Both the position numbers and the translations under genes were made by a program. Shown piece by piece: positions 1 through 7,801 of a stretch of 18,650 bases of DNA. The stretch is taken from contig JAVHRB010000018.1 in the NCBI GenBank assembly GCA_036171455.1, forward strand, positions 1 to 18,650. The letters are read 5' to 3'. The DNA comes from CAIVSN01 sp036171455 (lineage in GTDB: Bacteria > Patescibacteriota > Gracilibacteria > BD1-5 > UBA2023). Below the pieces are notes generated by a model. That model ran no database searches. It worked only from the letters and a program-made list of their open reading frames with translations, and was not told where the DNA came from. Numbering within the stretch: position 1 is the first letter of the stretch; every line of letters starts with the position of its first letter.

Positions 1-1
1 A

Positions 2-235
2 TCTTTTATTCTCTCAAGAAGATTTTCATCTTCTTGTGTATGGGTTAAGGAACAAGAAACTTTGGTCGAAACCCAAGCTTCTCTCAAAAAAGAGCTCGCG
101 TATCGTATGATTATACCGTCATTTGTCAAAAGAAAATTCGAGAATTACGTAGTGGCTTATCCCAAAAAACAGCATAACGTAAAAACCTGGGGACTAAATG
201 ACAAGTCTCGCTTTTTTAGAACACTCAACCTATAA
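2..235 (+). CDS. C-terminal part of an unrecognised protein, cut by the left edge
   Basis: An open frame runs in from the window edge for 77 codons and stops at TAA (233-235). It contains no TGA. The visible part is rich in Lys, Arg and aromatic residues, with two Trp, no membrane segment and a basic C-terminus (KTWGLNDKSRFFRTLNL). I do not recognise the family. It points towards the export operon on the other strand, with about 77 bases between the two stop codons. The opposite strand is also partly open here, so coding on this strand is likely but not certain. Confidence 0.42.
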   Translation, partial: SFILSRRFSSSCVWVKEQETLVETQASLKKELAYRMIIPSFVKRKFENYVVAYPKKQHNVKTWGLNDKSRFFRTLNL

Positions 236-312
236 AGCTTTTTTTCTTACAGGAGTACTTGTAAGTTCATCGAAGTTGGAGAAATTCATACCGAAGTCTA
301 AGCCAGGGCTGA

Positions 313-1497
313 TTAGTTCCTCAGCGCATCCACCGGATCGAGCTTGCTCGCCTTGTATGCCGGATAATATCAGAAAAATACCCCGACGAAGAGCGCAAAG
401 AAAAAGGCGAGTATATCTCCAGGGAAGCTCGATACCACGGAGAGCAGGTCGAAATGCGAAATAGCCATCATAGCTCATTCTCAGAGTCACACGCCGACAA
501 TGCCCCCGGAAATGCTGAGGATGACCGATTCGTACAGAAATATGTTTAAGATGTCGCCCATTTTGATTCCAATAGACCTCAGTATCCCAATTTCTTTTGT
601 CCGTTCCGCCACACCCGCGAACATTACGTTCATGATTCCGATTCCCGAAACGACCAGGACGATAATGGCGACTCCGGTAAGGAGCAGGGTCATGGTCGAT
701 GAGGATTCTTTCGCGGCGACAACCTTGGAACCTTGGTCGACAGCGCGGAAGTCCTCGATATCGCTCGGTTTCAGGCGGTGGGCTTCCCGCAGGATGTCGC
801 TGAGTTCCGCGATGGCTGGACCAATGCTATCAATATCTTTCGCAAGCATGACGAGCCGGGGCGTCGAAGATGACCCAATGATTTGCTGCGTCGTGCTATA
901 TGGCAAGAAAATAGTGTCATCGTAGGTAATTGGTCCCAAGGAAGTTCCTGATTTCTCAAAAATCCCGATGATTTCCACCTTTTTCTTCCCGATGTTGATC
1001 GTTTTTCCTACGACGTCCCGAACGGTTCAGAAGAAATCGAGGCAGGCGCCGTTTCCGATGACGGCATATTTCGCTTTTTCTTCGTTATCACTTTCCCCGA
1101 AGTATTTCCCGTGCTCGACCTTGAGGCTGGAAATTTCCAAAAAATCATTTCCCACCCCAAGAATTCCCAAAGATAAGGTATTCGACGAATCCGAGACAAT
1201 CATTTTGGATTGCAAGACCGCCGTGGCTTTTTCGATGTGAACGGCTCATTCCCGTATTGCAATTAGGTCTTCTTCGCTTAGCTTCGACGTCCGTCATTCC
1301 GTGCTTACCGGATTGACCATGATCGAAGTCACGGCGAGATTCGCGTATTGCGCTTCTATGTCCCGCTGCGCGCCAAGCCCTATGGCAATGACGAGTACGA
1401 TGGTCGCCACTCCGATGATGACCCCGAGGGAACTGAGAAAACTCCTCAGTTTATTATTATAGAGAGACTGTACTGCGATTTTGAGTATTTCGTACAT
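313..1497 (-). CDS. ABC transporter permease, MacB/FtsX family
   Basis: A 394-aa membrane subunit of a MacB-type exporter, which transmits ATPase movement to an extracytoplasmic domain rather than forming a classical channel. The four-helix plan is clear. TM1 lies near residues 17-40, followed by a large extracytoplasmic MacB core domain to about residue 275. Three C-terminal helices follow, with the family motifs NVMFAGVAERTKEIG and, at the end, FGYYPAYKASKLDPVDALRN. Seven in-frame TGAs (low coordinates 1294, 1246, 1027, 487, 481, 475, 370) split it under the standard code. Reading them as Gly gives VGLGEGA in TM3 and FFGYYPA in the terminal motif, where the family has Gly. It starts 3 bases after the ATPase stop. 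The substrate cannot be read from the sequence. Confidence 0.93.
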
Positions 1498-1500
1498 GAG

Positions 1501-2208
1501 CTATTCGGGTAAGCGAAGTTGGTACTGGCAATCGACAACCTTGCCGTCTTTCAGAAAAATGATCCGGTCGGCGAATTTCGCGACGATCGGAGTATGTGTA
1601 ACCATAACAATGGTCTTTCACTCATTTTTGAGTTCTGTCATCATCTGCATGATTTCCACCGAGGTCTCCGAATCCAGTGCTCCCGTTGGCTCGTCCGCCA
1701 AGATGAGTTCCGGATCATTCATCAGGGACCTCGCTATCGAGACCCGCTGCTGCTGTCAGCCGGAGAGTTCCCCCGGTCGGTTCCCCATGCGGTCCCCGAG
1801 TCCAACCTTGCGGAGCAGCATGGTGGCCCGTTCCTGTTTTTCTGCTTGGGAGAGAGGGAGATACAAACTCGGCAAAATGACGTTCTCCAGGGCAGTAAGT
1901 TTCGGTATCAGGTGGAACTGTTGGAAAATAAACCCAATTTTCCGGTTGCGGATATGAGAAAGAACTTCGTCATCTTTGAGATCGGACAGGTCTTCCCCCT
2001 CGAATTCGAACCGGCCCGAGTTGGAATAGTGGAGACATCCTATGATATTGAGCAAGGTGGATTTTCCACTTCCACTTTCTCCCATGAGTGCCACGAATTC
2101 CCCGGTTTTTATATCCAAGCATATTCCGCGCAAAACGGAAATCTCCTCGCGGTTCGTGAGATAGTAGGATTTTCGGATATCCCGCATGAGAATCATGGAT
2201 TTCTGCAT
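1501..2208 (-). CDS. ABC transporter ATP-binding protein, MacB/LolD type
   Basis: A 235-aa cytoplasmic ATPase that powers the neighbouring permease. Walker A is GESGSGKST (43-51), the Q-loop FQQFH (95-99), the signature LSGGQQQR (148-155), Walker B LILADEPTGALD (168-179) and the H-loop VTHTP (203-207). Codon 151, the second Gly of the signature, is TGA (1756-1758), and codon 197 (NEGKT) is also TGA. Under the standard code the protein would end inside its signature motif. I chose the start at 2208 because family members begin close to the MILMRDIRKSY strand; an ATG at 2250 would overlap the adaptor gene, and ATGs at 2196 and 2187 are also possible. The stop is TAG. It is the third gene of a four-gene operon. 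Confidence 0.95.
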
Positions 2209-2228
2209 AAATTTTGGGTTTTCTAAGA

Positions 2229-4247
2229 TTAGTACGTTACCGTTTCTCATTTCTTGAGTCAGGAAATGGCCTCGACCATTTTTCCATCGGTAAAACCGGT
2301 GACAACTTCGCGGATTTTCCTGTTTTCGAGAACGACCGTTGCTTTCCCATTACGGTTTTTTACGGATTGAACGGGGATAGTAAGCACCCCGTTCACTTCT
2401 TTGGTAATAAAATCTACGCTGGCGGTCAATCCGTCCCGGATTCTCGGATCAGTATTAGCAAAGAGCACTTCCACTCCGTAGGATACGATTTCATTTTCGT
2501 CGATATCGGCTTTTTCGTTGACATAGACGACTTTTCCAGTCAAAGTCAGCGATTCTATCGCGTCAAACGAGATATGGACGGCCTGTCCGTTCTTTACCTT
2601 CACGATGTCACCTTCTTCGACGGAAGCCTCGACATAAAACGCGTCCGTGTTGATAATGGTGACGAAAGGTACTTTCAAAGACATTGTGTTTTCTCAGATT
2701 TTCCCGTTGATTTTCGCGATTTTTCCTTTCATGGGAGCGATAAGTTCACTATCATTCTTCTTCTTTTTCGCTTCGTCGTAGGTCTTCTGGGCTTGCAATA
2801 TCGCCATGTTGAGAGGTTCGAGATCTCGGTTGTCGACCTGCTTTTTGTCTTTCAGGGAGGCTTGGGAAATGTTCACTTGGGATTGGGAAAGTGCCAAAGC
2901 CGTAGATCGCTTCGTTTCTAGCGTTCGCACATCAAATTCCAAAGCCAGGATTTTTTCCTGTGCCGCGTCTACAGACAATTCGCCTTGCAGAATAGTTTTT
3001 TGCAAGGAAGACCGGGCGATATCCAATTTGCCAGAGAAGGTCAGGACTAAGTTTTCAGCAGTATCAATCTTCGCTTCCATAGCAGTCTTCGCTTCCGACA
3101 TGGATTGTAACGTCAGCATATAATTTGCTGCGCCGTCCTTGGAATTTGCCAAGGCGTTTTCGAAATTCGCGAGGTACGAATCGATGGCCGTTTGTGGGAA
3201 ACTGCTTGTGGAAATGGAATTTTTAACCGCCTCAACCGAATAGGAGAGGGTCTTGTTCAGTAAAGAAGCGACGTTTCTCAATTCGTACGCGTATTTCGAA
3301 AGATCCTCGGAATTTCAAATCGCCGGAAAATCGCCGTTTTTTTGGAGTTCGGACCACTTCGTGTGGAATTCGTCGAATTTTTTCTGAGTTTCGCGATATC
3401 CAGCTTCCGCTAACGTTTTTGAAGCGGTATTTTTTGCGGACAGATAGTCTTCGAAAGCATCGTTTTTGTCCCGGTTCGTATCGCTGATTCACAGGAGCAT
3501 GTCGATGTCGTGAAGGTACTTTTCCATATTCGCGATCATCTGCCCGGTTTCCATGACTAGTTTGTTGGCGGCGTCGGCATATTTTTCGCGCTCCTGCTTC
3601 TTGACGAATTCCGCGTTCGATAGGGCAGTCCGATAATCCAACGTCGCGAGCCCGGTGGCATTTCCGCTTCACAGTACGTCGATTTTCGCTTGTTTTTCGG
3701 CGCCCGTTTTGATTTTTCTCGCCACTTCGAGCGCACGTTTTGCTGCCTCGATATCGGAATCCGTTTCCTTTTTGGAACCTTCAAGAGAAACCAGGTCCCG
3801 ATCGACCTGTTTTTGGGAAATGTCCAATTCGGTAGCCGAAGTTCCGTTTTTCTTGATTTCGTAATTCAGCTTGGCGGTATCCAGGGCGATTTTGGCCTTT
3901 TCCATGGCGATATCTAGATAGGAGACGTCCAAGCTCGCTATGACAGTTCATTTTTCGACCGGATCCCCTTCCTTCAGTAGGATTTTCTGGATAATGCCGA
4001 CGTTCGCGAAGTCGAGGTTCAGCTCGTCTTTCAGGGCGACCCTGCCATCGGATTGGATGAACGTTTTGATATTTCCGACCGATACGGAGTAGGTCTTGCG
4101 CTCGGAAGTCGACATATCCGCGGTATTTTTCGAAAAATAGAAGACATACGAACCGTACAGAATTCCGCATCATGCCAAAGCAAATATCGCGAACTTCCGG
4201 ATGGTTTTCTTCTTTGAATCTTTTTCGATTTCTTTGGCGAATGACAT
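2229..4247 (-). CDS. MacA/HlyD-like membrane fusion protein with an extra-long helical hairpin
   Basis: A 672-aa periplasmic-adaptor-type subunit of the exporter. A basic N-terminus leads into one TM helix (about 19-40). The first half of the lipoyl domain follows (about 55-108, with NVGIIQKILLKEGDPVEKG). A Lys/Glu/Ala-rich helical hairpin spans about 110-505. The second lipoyl half (KGKIAKINGKIG) comes next, then a beta-barrel (TIINTDAFYVEASVEEGD) and a C-terminal domain (GVLTIPVQSVKNRNGK). MacA proteins are usually near 370-400 aa, so the hairpin accounts for the extra length. Eight codons are TGA (4170, 3948, 3669, 3489, 3315, 2694, 2259, 2247), at turns such as EKGTVIA and INGKIG. The start ATG is the only one that keeps the TM helix. 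It lies 23 bases after the lipoprotein gene. Confidence 0.92.
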
Positions 4248-4270
4248 GGGATTTTTTCTTAAATGGTAGA

Positions 4271-4774
4271 CTATTGGGGAAAAGCAATCTTTACGAATTC
4301 CGCGACCTTGCCGGTTCCTGCTTGCGCATTGAGCCATACCGATACGTACATTCCCGGTTTCAGATCCGCCAGGCTCGCTTCCGCGTTCGGAGCGGTCGGT
4401 CATTGAGCTGTTTTTTTCACCATGCCGATGCCTACGGGAACCGTGATGCGAACCTCGCCGAGGGTTGCTGCGTTAATTTCGGCTTTCAGAGCCGTTCTGG
4501 CCGACTCGTCCAAAGCTGCCATGTATTTTTTCTTTTCATCCGGGAGCATATTGAACGTAGGATCTTTTGATGTATCGGACTGTAAAACAGTGATTTCGTT
4601 CCCCTCCATAGAGAGGATTTTCCCGTATAAGTCCGTCTTTTTTTCAGGCTGCACGGGAATGTTGAGAGTATTTTGCGAAACGCTCGGGGCGCTTGTCGCG
4701 TTCGGTTCGGTGTCCGTAGAACAGGCGGTAAGCAACAATGCCGAGACAATGATCGGCACCAATAGGTTTTTCAT
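4271..4774 (-). CDS. Lipoprotein of the export operon
   Basis: A 167-aa predicted lipoprotein. The signal peptide has a lipobox, LLTAC, with Cys18 as the expected lipidation site. Next comes a Thr/Ser/Pro/Asn-rich linker, then a small beta segment (YGKILSMEGNEITVL) like those in envelope proteins carried next to MacAB-type exporters. A helical part and a C-terminal beta part (KPGMYVSVWLNAQ) follow. Codon 125 is TGA (4400-4402). I chose the ATG at 4774 rather than the upstream codons reaching 4870 because it puts the signal peptide at the N-terminus. It is the first gene of the operon, so it probably helps the transporter at the outer face of the membrane. Its exact role is unknown. Confidence 0.85.
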
Positions 4775-4821
4775 AGAAAAATTTTTAAGGATAATCGCGT
4801 AGCTGTATGGCAAAGCCAATT

Positions 4822-5226
4822 TTAGCAACCCACGATATACCATACGGAATTGCTGAAAATTTTTATTCAAAAAAATGAAAAATGAGAGATGTCGAAGGCA
4901 AAAATCGATCGATTACATCCCGAACTATCTCATCAAACCATTTTTTTCTTCTTTGGTTCATCTTCTTGATGCTTCCTCAGAAACACCTGTTTCACCGTCC
5001 CACTATTACTAAGCACTGGGGTAGTATTCCGATTACGGTAGACCTTAATTTTTTCGCTTTCTCTTATCGGAAATTTTACGAGAATATCAAAAACGTATGT
5101 TTTCCCCCTAGTCTGATCTTTTACTGTTAACTACACAGAACATGAGAGATTTTTTTTCGGTTTTCCGGATAATGGAAAGTATAATGGCTCGAAATTTCGT
5201 ACAAAAAATATAGTGAGATAGTTCAT
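4822..5226 (-). pseudogene. Possible degraded reading frame interrupted by TAG
   Basis: This 463-base gap between the export operon and the DUF192 gene has no convincing intact gene. On the minus strand one frame runs from an ATG at 5226 to TAA at 4822, broken by a single TAG (5131-5133). After the TAG the translation looks protein-like (GKTYVFDILVKFP, then EKIKVYRNRN, then HQEDEPKKKK) but has no start codon of its own. It includes TGAs at GGDS and FFGIK. It could be a gene killed by one nonsense mutation, the remains of a longer gene, or chance. A plus-strand frame at 4882-5130 is less protein-like. Confidence 0.22.
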
Positions 5227-5237
5227 GAGAAAGAATA

Positions 5238-5615
5238 TTAAACGAAATTCTCGTGAAAAATTACGATATCCCCAATAAAAAAACCATTCACGTCACAACT
5301 TCATGCAACAAGCTCCAATACATACCCTGCTTCGACGGGAGGATCATACTCTACAAAAAATCCCCCTACTTCTGCTGGAGCGTTTTTTTCAATCCAAATT
5401 ATTTTTTTCGAAGCATCAAGCCATAAAATATCCAATGAAATATATGTTTGTTTCATCCAAAAACCCACACGAGAAACCGTTGGAAAAACAAAAAGCATTC
5501 CAGAGTCTAGAGATAGTTCCATTCGATTAGACAGTCCAATTCCCCACTCTGATTCACTTTCTGCCACTTCTACCAACAGAGAGATATGTTTGATTTGGAT
5601 TTTTGTTTTTTTCAT
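5238..5615 (-). CDS. DUF192 (COG1430) family protein
   Basis: A 125-aa single-domain DUF192 protein. The family pattern is visible: GIGLSNRMEL, then DSGMLFVFP, then GFWMKQTYISLDILWLD, a beta strand with KIIWIEKNAPAEVG, and the ending GYVLELVAG followed by GFFIGDIVIF. Codon 105, the Gly of ELVAG, is TGA (5301-5303); under the standard code the protein loses its last strand. Many DUF192 proteins carry a signal peptide, but none is seen here, so it is probably cytoplasmic. The family's biochemical role is not established. The start ATG follows the map stop codon after one base, so the two are co-transcribed and probably translationally coupled. Confidence 0.88.
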
Positions 5616-5616
5616 A

Positions 5617-6591
5617 CTATATCAGTCAAGCGATACATTCTGCTCCGGTATCCGTAATAAGAATCGTATATTCCCGGTACGCTCAGAAATCTCCGAATTC
5701 CGTAAATCCTGAGGAATCTTGTCCATGTGTAACACTTAGATTTGAGCGATGGGTAAATATGGGTTCGAGTGTAAATATATTGCCTGGACAGAGTTCCAAA
5801 TTTTTAAGATATTGTGCTGGCCAATGAACGATATCAGGTTCCTCATGGAGAAATTCTCCTACGCCATGTCCATTGCAATCTCGAATTACATGGTATCATT
5901 CTGATACGGCCCAATCATGAATAAAAACTGACTGATCATAGAGGGTATTTCCAGGATTCAGCAAAGGCAAACAAGCGAGGAGTCATTTTTTTAATGAAGT
6001 GACAAGATTATTATCTCTATCAGTTCCAATTCAAATGACTTTACTAATTGCCGCATCTGTATTTGCTCAAAATAAATCCACTCCTGCGTCAATAGTTACG
6101 ATGTCCCCATCTTTCAGTGGTGTATCATTTATAGGTAAATGATAAATACCATCATTTCTAGATACAGAAATAATATTTTGATATCCTTCGAATCCCAGAA
6201 AAGCAGGTCGGATACCAACAGATTCATACTTAAAAAAAAATGCCCGAGCAATACCATCTAATTCTTTTGGAGAAATTCATGGAATCGCAGCATATTCTAA
6301 AATAAAAAGGAGTTCATTGAGATACTTTCCTGATTCTCGCATTTTTCAGCAGAATGTTTCCGTATGTGTTTTTAATGGAGATACAGAATGAGGAAGAAAA
6401 ATTTTTTTCGCCATAGAGAGACGATGTTCCTCGATACGCCAGAGGGATTCCAAATATGTTTTCCGTTCAAATGCGGTAATCCGTTCCATTTCACTCGAAT
6501 GTAATACGGATTCAGTCTGAGAAAACGTCGACAGAGCAAGAAGGTGATCCTGAAATGAAGCTTTCAATGTTACAAGAGACGAATTCAGCAT
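5617..6591 (-). CDS. map: Methionine aminopeptidase with N-terminal extension
   Basis: A 324-aa metalloenzyme that removes the initiator Met from new proteins. All five metal ligands of the pita-bread fold are present: Asp168 (TIDAG), Asp179 (NTDA), His242 (NGHGVG), Glu276 (TLEP) and Glu307 (REYTI). The substrate-pocket His151 (GIYHLP) and the HEEP motif (249-252) are also there. About 80 residues precede the usual beginning (KMRESGKYLNELL). They are mostly helical with no Cys zinc-finger pattern, so this is not the known zinc-binding extension. Eight codons are TGA (82, 105, 175, 187, 203, 232, 303, 322). Only the first 81 codons form an unbroken standard-code frame, so the gene would be missed without recoding. 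It diverges from the gene at 6652. Confidence 0.92.
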
Positions 6592-6594
6592 TTT

Positions 6595-6623
6595 TTGCTT
6601 TTTTTTAAACAGTAGCTTATACT
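6595..6623 (+). promoter_or_regulatory. Candidate sigma-70-type promoter for the 6652 operon
   Basis: TTGCTT (6595-6600), a 17-base spacer, and TATACT (6618-6623) give a good fit to a -35/-10 pair. Transcription would begin near 6630, leaving about 20 bases before the ATG at 6652. A dyad overlaps the -10 box. Confidence 0.5.
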
Positions 6624-6625
6624 GT
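6609..6625. promoter_or_regulatory. Operator-like dyad between map and the 6652 gene
   Basis: A perfect 6-base inverted repeat, ACAGTA and TACTGT separated by GCTTA, overlaps the -10 box of the plus-strand promoter. It also sits in the 60-base divergent spacer in front of map. It could be a repressor site controlling one or both directions. Chance occurrence is quite possible at this length. Confidence 0.3.
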
Positions 6626-6651
6626 ATTCAATTACCTGTTATGTCCAAATT

Positions 6652-6987
6652 ATGGATTATTCAAAAGAAAAAGCATCATATTATCAGCTTCCCTTATCGG
6701 AAAAACGAGTCAATGTTTTGGCACTTTTAAAATGACTTGAAGGAAAAGCTGAAGTATTTGACGTACTGTATCAGCATATATTAAATGAACCTCAAAGCCT
6801 CATAGAATCAGAAGTTGACGAAGTATACGAAAGTATTATGTCAGTCCTTATCGAGGATAGTACAGAAAAAATGCAAGCATCGCTCGATCATCTCAATGAA
6901 ATCAATGACCGTCTCAATATCATGAGAGAAAATGAAAGAAAAGAGCGAGAAATGGAAAGTGCTACGGAAGTTCTTGCTATCTGGTAA
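6652..6987 (+). CDS. Small helical protein of unknown function
   Basis: A 111-aa protein with no signal peptide or membrane segment. It is acidic and almost entirely helical. The second half, from about residue 60, is heptad-like and rich in Glu, Asn and Arg (NEINDRLNIMRENERKER), suggesting a coiled coil. Codon 28 is TGA (6733-6735), read as LLKGLEGKAEVFD; the frame stays open on both sides of it. An ATG at 6641 is in another frame and closes quickly. The stop is TAA. It is the first gene of a plus-strand group; the next starts 26 bases later. I do not recognise the family. A structural or scaffold role would be a guess. Confidence 0.72.
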
Positions 6988-7013
6988 TAATACATATTTT
7001 TAATTTTTTTATT

Positions 7014-7469
7014 ATGCAAAAATCACAACGCGGACCGGAACATAACAATGTGGCCCAGGAAAGAAACGAACGTCTTACCGGACTTAAAAATGCGACTAAT
7101 TCACTCCCGGAAGGAGGAGTGCAGAAAGCTCAAAATAATGCTGAAGGATCTCAGATGTATAAGAAACTCAATACTGGAAGCCAAATAGAAAACGACCAGA
7201 ATAGTATCAAAAATTGAATGAAAAATCCTCAAAGTCGGGATGCAATCAATCAAGCATTACAACAACTCTGAGTTCCAAGTTTTCAAAACAGAACCGATTG
7301 GATGGGTTCCAATCCAGCATTGACCAAGCAAGTACTGGAAATGGCAAAGAACTCCATACCAAACGGACAAAGTCATATTAATGGAGCTAATATTAACCGG
7401 CAACAAGCAAATGCGTATGCGCATGGAACAGGAGCATCAAATAGTGCTGGTGAAATTGGTGGGAGTTAG
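7014..7469 (+). CDS. Asn/Gln-rich hypothetical protein
   Basis: A 151-aa hydrophilic protein with no Cys, signal peptide or TM helix. By my count Asn and Gln make up 39 of 151 residues, spread along the whole chain rather than in one tract. It begins MQKSQRGPEHNN and ends in a Gly/Ser/Ala-rich tail. Two codons are TGA (7215-7217, 7269-7271), giving KNGMKNPQ and QLGVPSF. Such composition suggests a disordered or low-complexity protein, but a short helical repeat is possible (DAINQALQQLGVPSF). It follows the 111-aa gene by 26 bases and is likely co-transcribed with it. I do not recognise the family. Confidence 0.7.
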
Positions 7470-7540
7470 TCTTCCGAGAACTCCTCTCCTCCAGTTGCAA
7501 CACAAATTCTTCTTTTCTACTTTGAAAACCTGGGGCCTTG

Positions 7541-7546
7541 TATATA
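7541..7546 (+). promoter_or_regulatory. Candidate -10 box before the small lipoprotein gene
   Basis: TATATA lies 9 bases before the ATG at 7556. No good -35 box is found at normal spacing. If real, transcription would begin about 2-3 bases before the ATG, giving a nearly leaderless message. The 86-base gap from the previous stop codon also holds a weak hairpin (7462-7467 with 7479-7484) without a T-run. Confidence 0.3.
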
Positions 7547-7555
7547 GTTAAATGT

Positions 7556-7792
7556 ATGAACAAAAAAATATGCTCCATTTTAGCACTTACATTAGTGCTC
7601 GCTTCCTGTGGAAAAGCTGTTGAATCTACTTCTAGCACTAGTACGGCAGCTCAGAAAAAATCTACTCCAATCAAGATAGATTCAGCAAGCTTGGGGCAAA
7701 CGAGCAGCGGCTTTGCCAATGATCTCAACAACGTAGTCGAAGGTGCATATCAAAATGCCGCAAGTGGAACCACGGCGACTCCCGCTCCATAA
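7556..7792 (+). CDS. Small lipoprotein
   Basis: A 78-aa predicted lipoprotein. The signal peptide MNKKICSILALTLVLASCGK has a clear lipobox, LASC, with Cys18 as the lipid site. The mature part is only about 60 residues, rich in Ser, Thr, Ala and Gln, ending TTATPAP, and looks disordered. I chose the ATG at 7556 over the one at 7538 because it places the basic n-region directly at the N-terminus. It contains no TGA and stops at TAA. The surface-protein gene follows 9 bases later, so the two are co-expressed. The lipoprotein may assist or sit beside that protein at the cell surface; no family is recognised. Confidence 0.75.
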   Translation: MNKKICSILALTLVLASCGKAVESTSSTSTAAQKKSTPIKIDSASLGQTSSGFANDLNNVVEGAYQNAASGTTATPAP

Positions 7793-7801
7793 TTCACCTC
7801 C

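Noticed and set aside
246..265. Hairpin CTTACA/TGTAAG between the first two convergent genes as a terminator
   Set aside because: The stem is only 6 bp with an 8-base loop, and no T-run follows it on either strand.
1519..2226. Long plus-strand frames opposite the ABC genes (also 10662-11495, 277 codons, opposite HtrA)
   Set aside because: They are antisense shadows. The minus-strand frames contain complete catalytic motifs once TGA is read as Gly; the plus-strand translations have no recognisable motifs.
4160..4190. Lipobox-like LAGC in the adaptor N-terminus
   Set aside because: Hydrophobic residues continue well past the Cys and the stretch before it is short and follows a long charged region, so an uncleaved TM anchor fits better.
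313..4247. The exporter genes as pseudogenes riddled with stop codons
   Set aside because: All interruptions are TGA, none TAA, TAG or frameshift, they fall at family Gly positions, and the same pattern holds in essential genes such as infC and map.
4882..5130. 82-aa plus-strand frame MRDVEGKNR...
   Set aside because: No signal, domain or upstream ribosome site. The opposite strand gives a more protein-like translation, though that is also uncertain.
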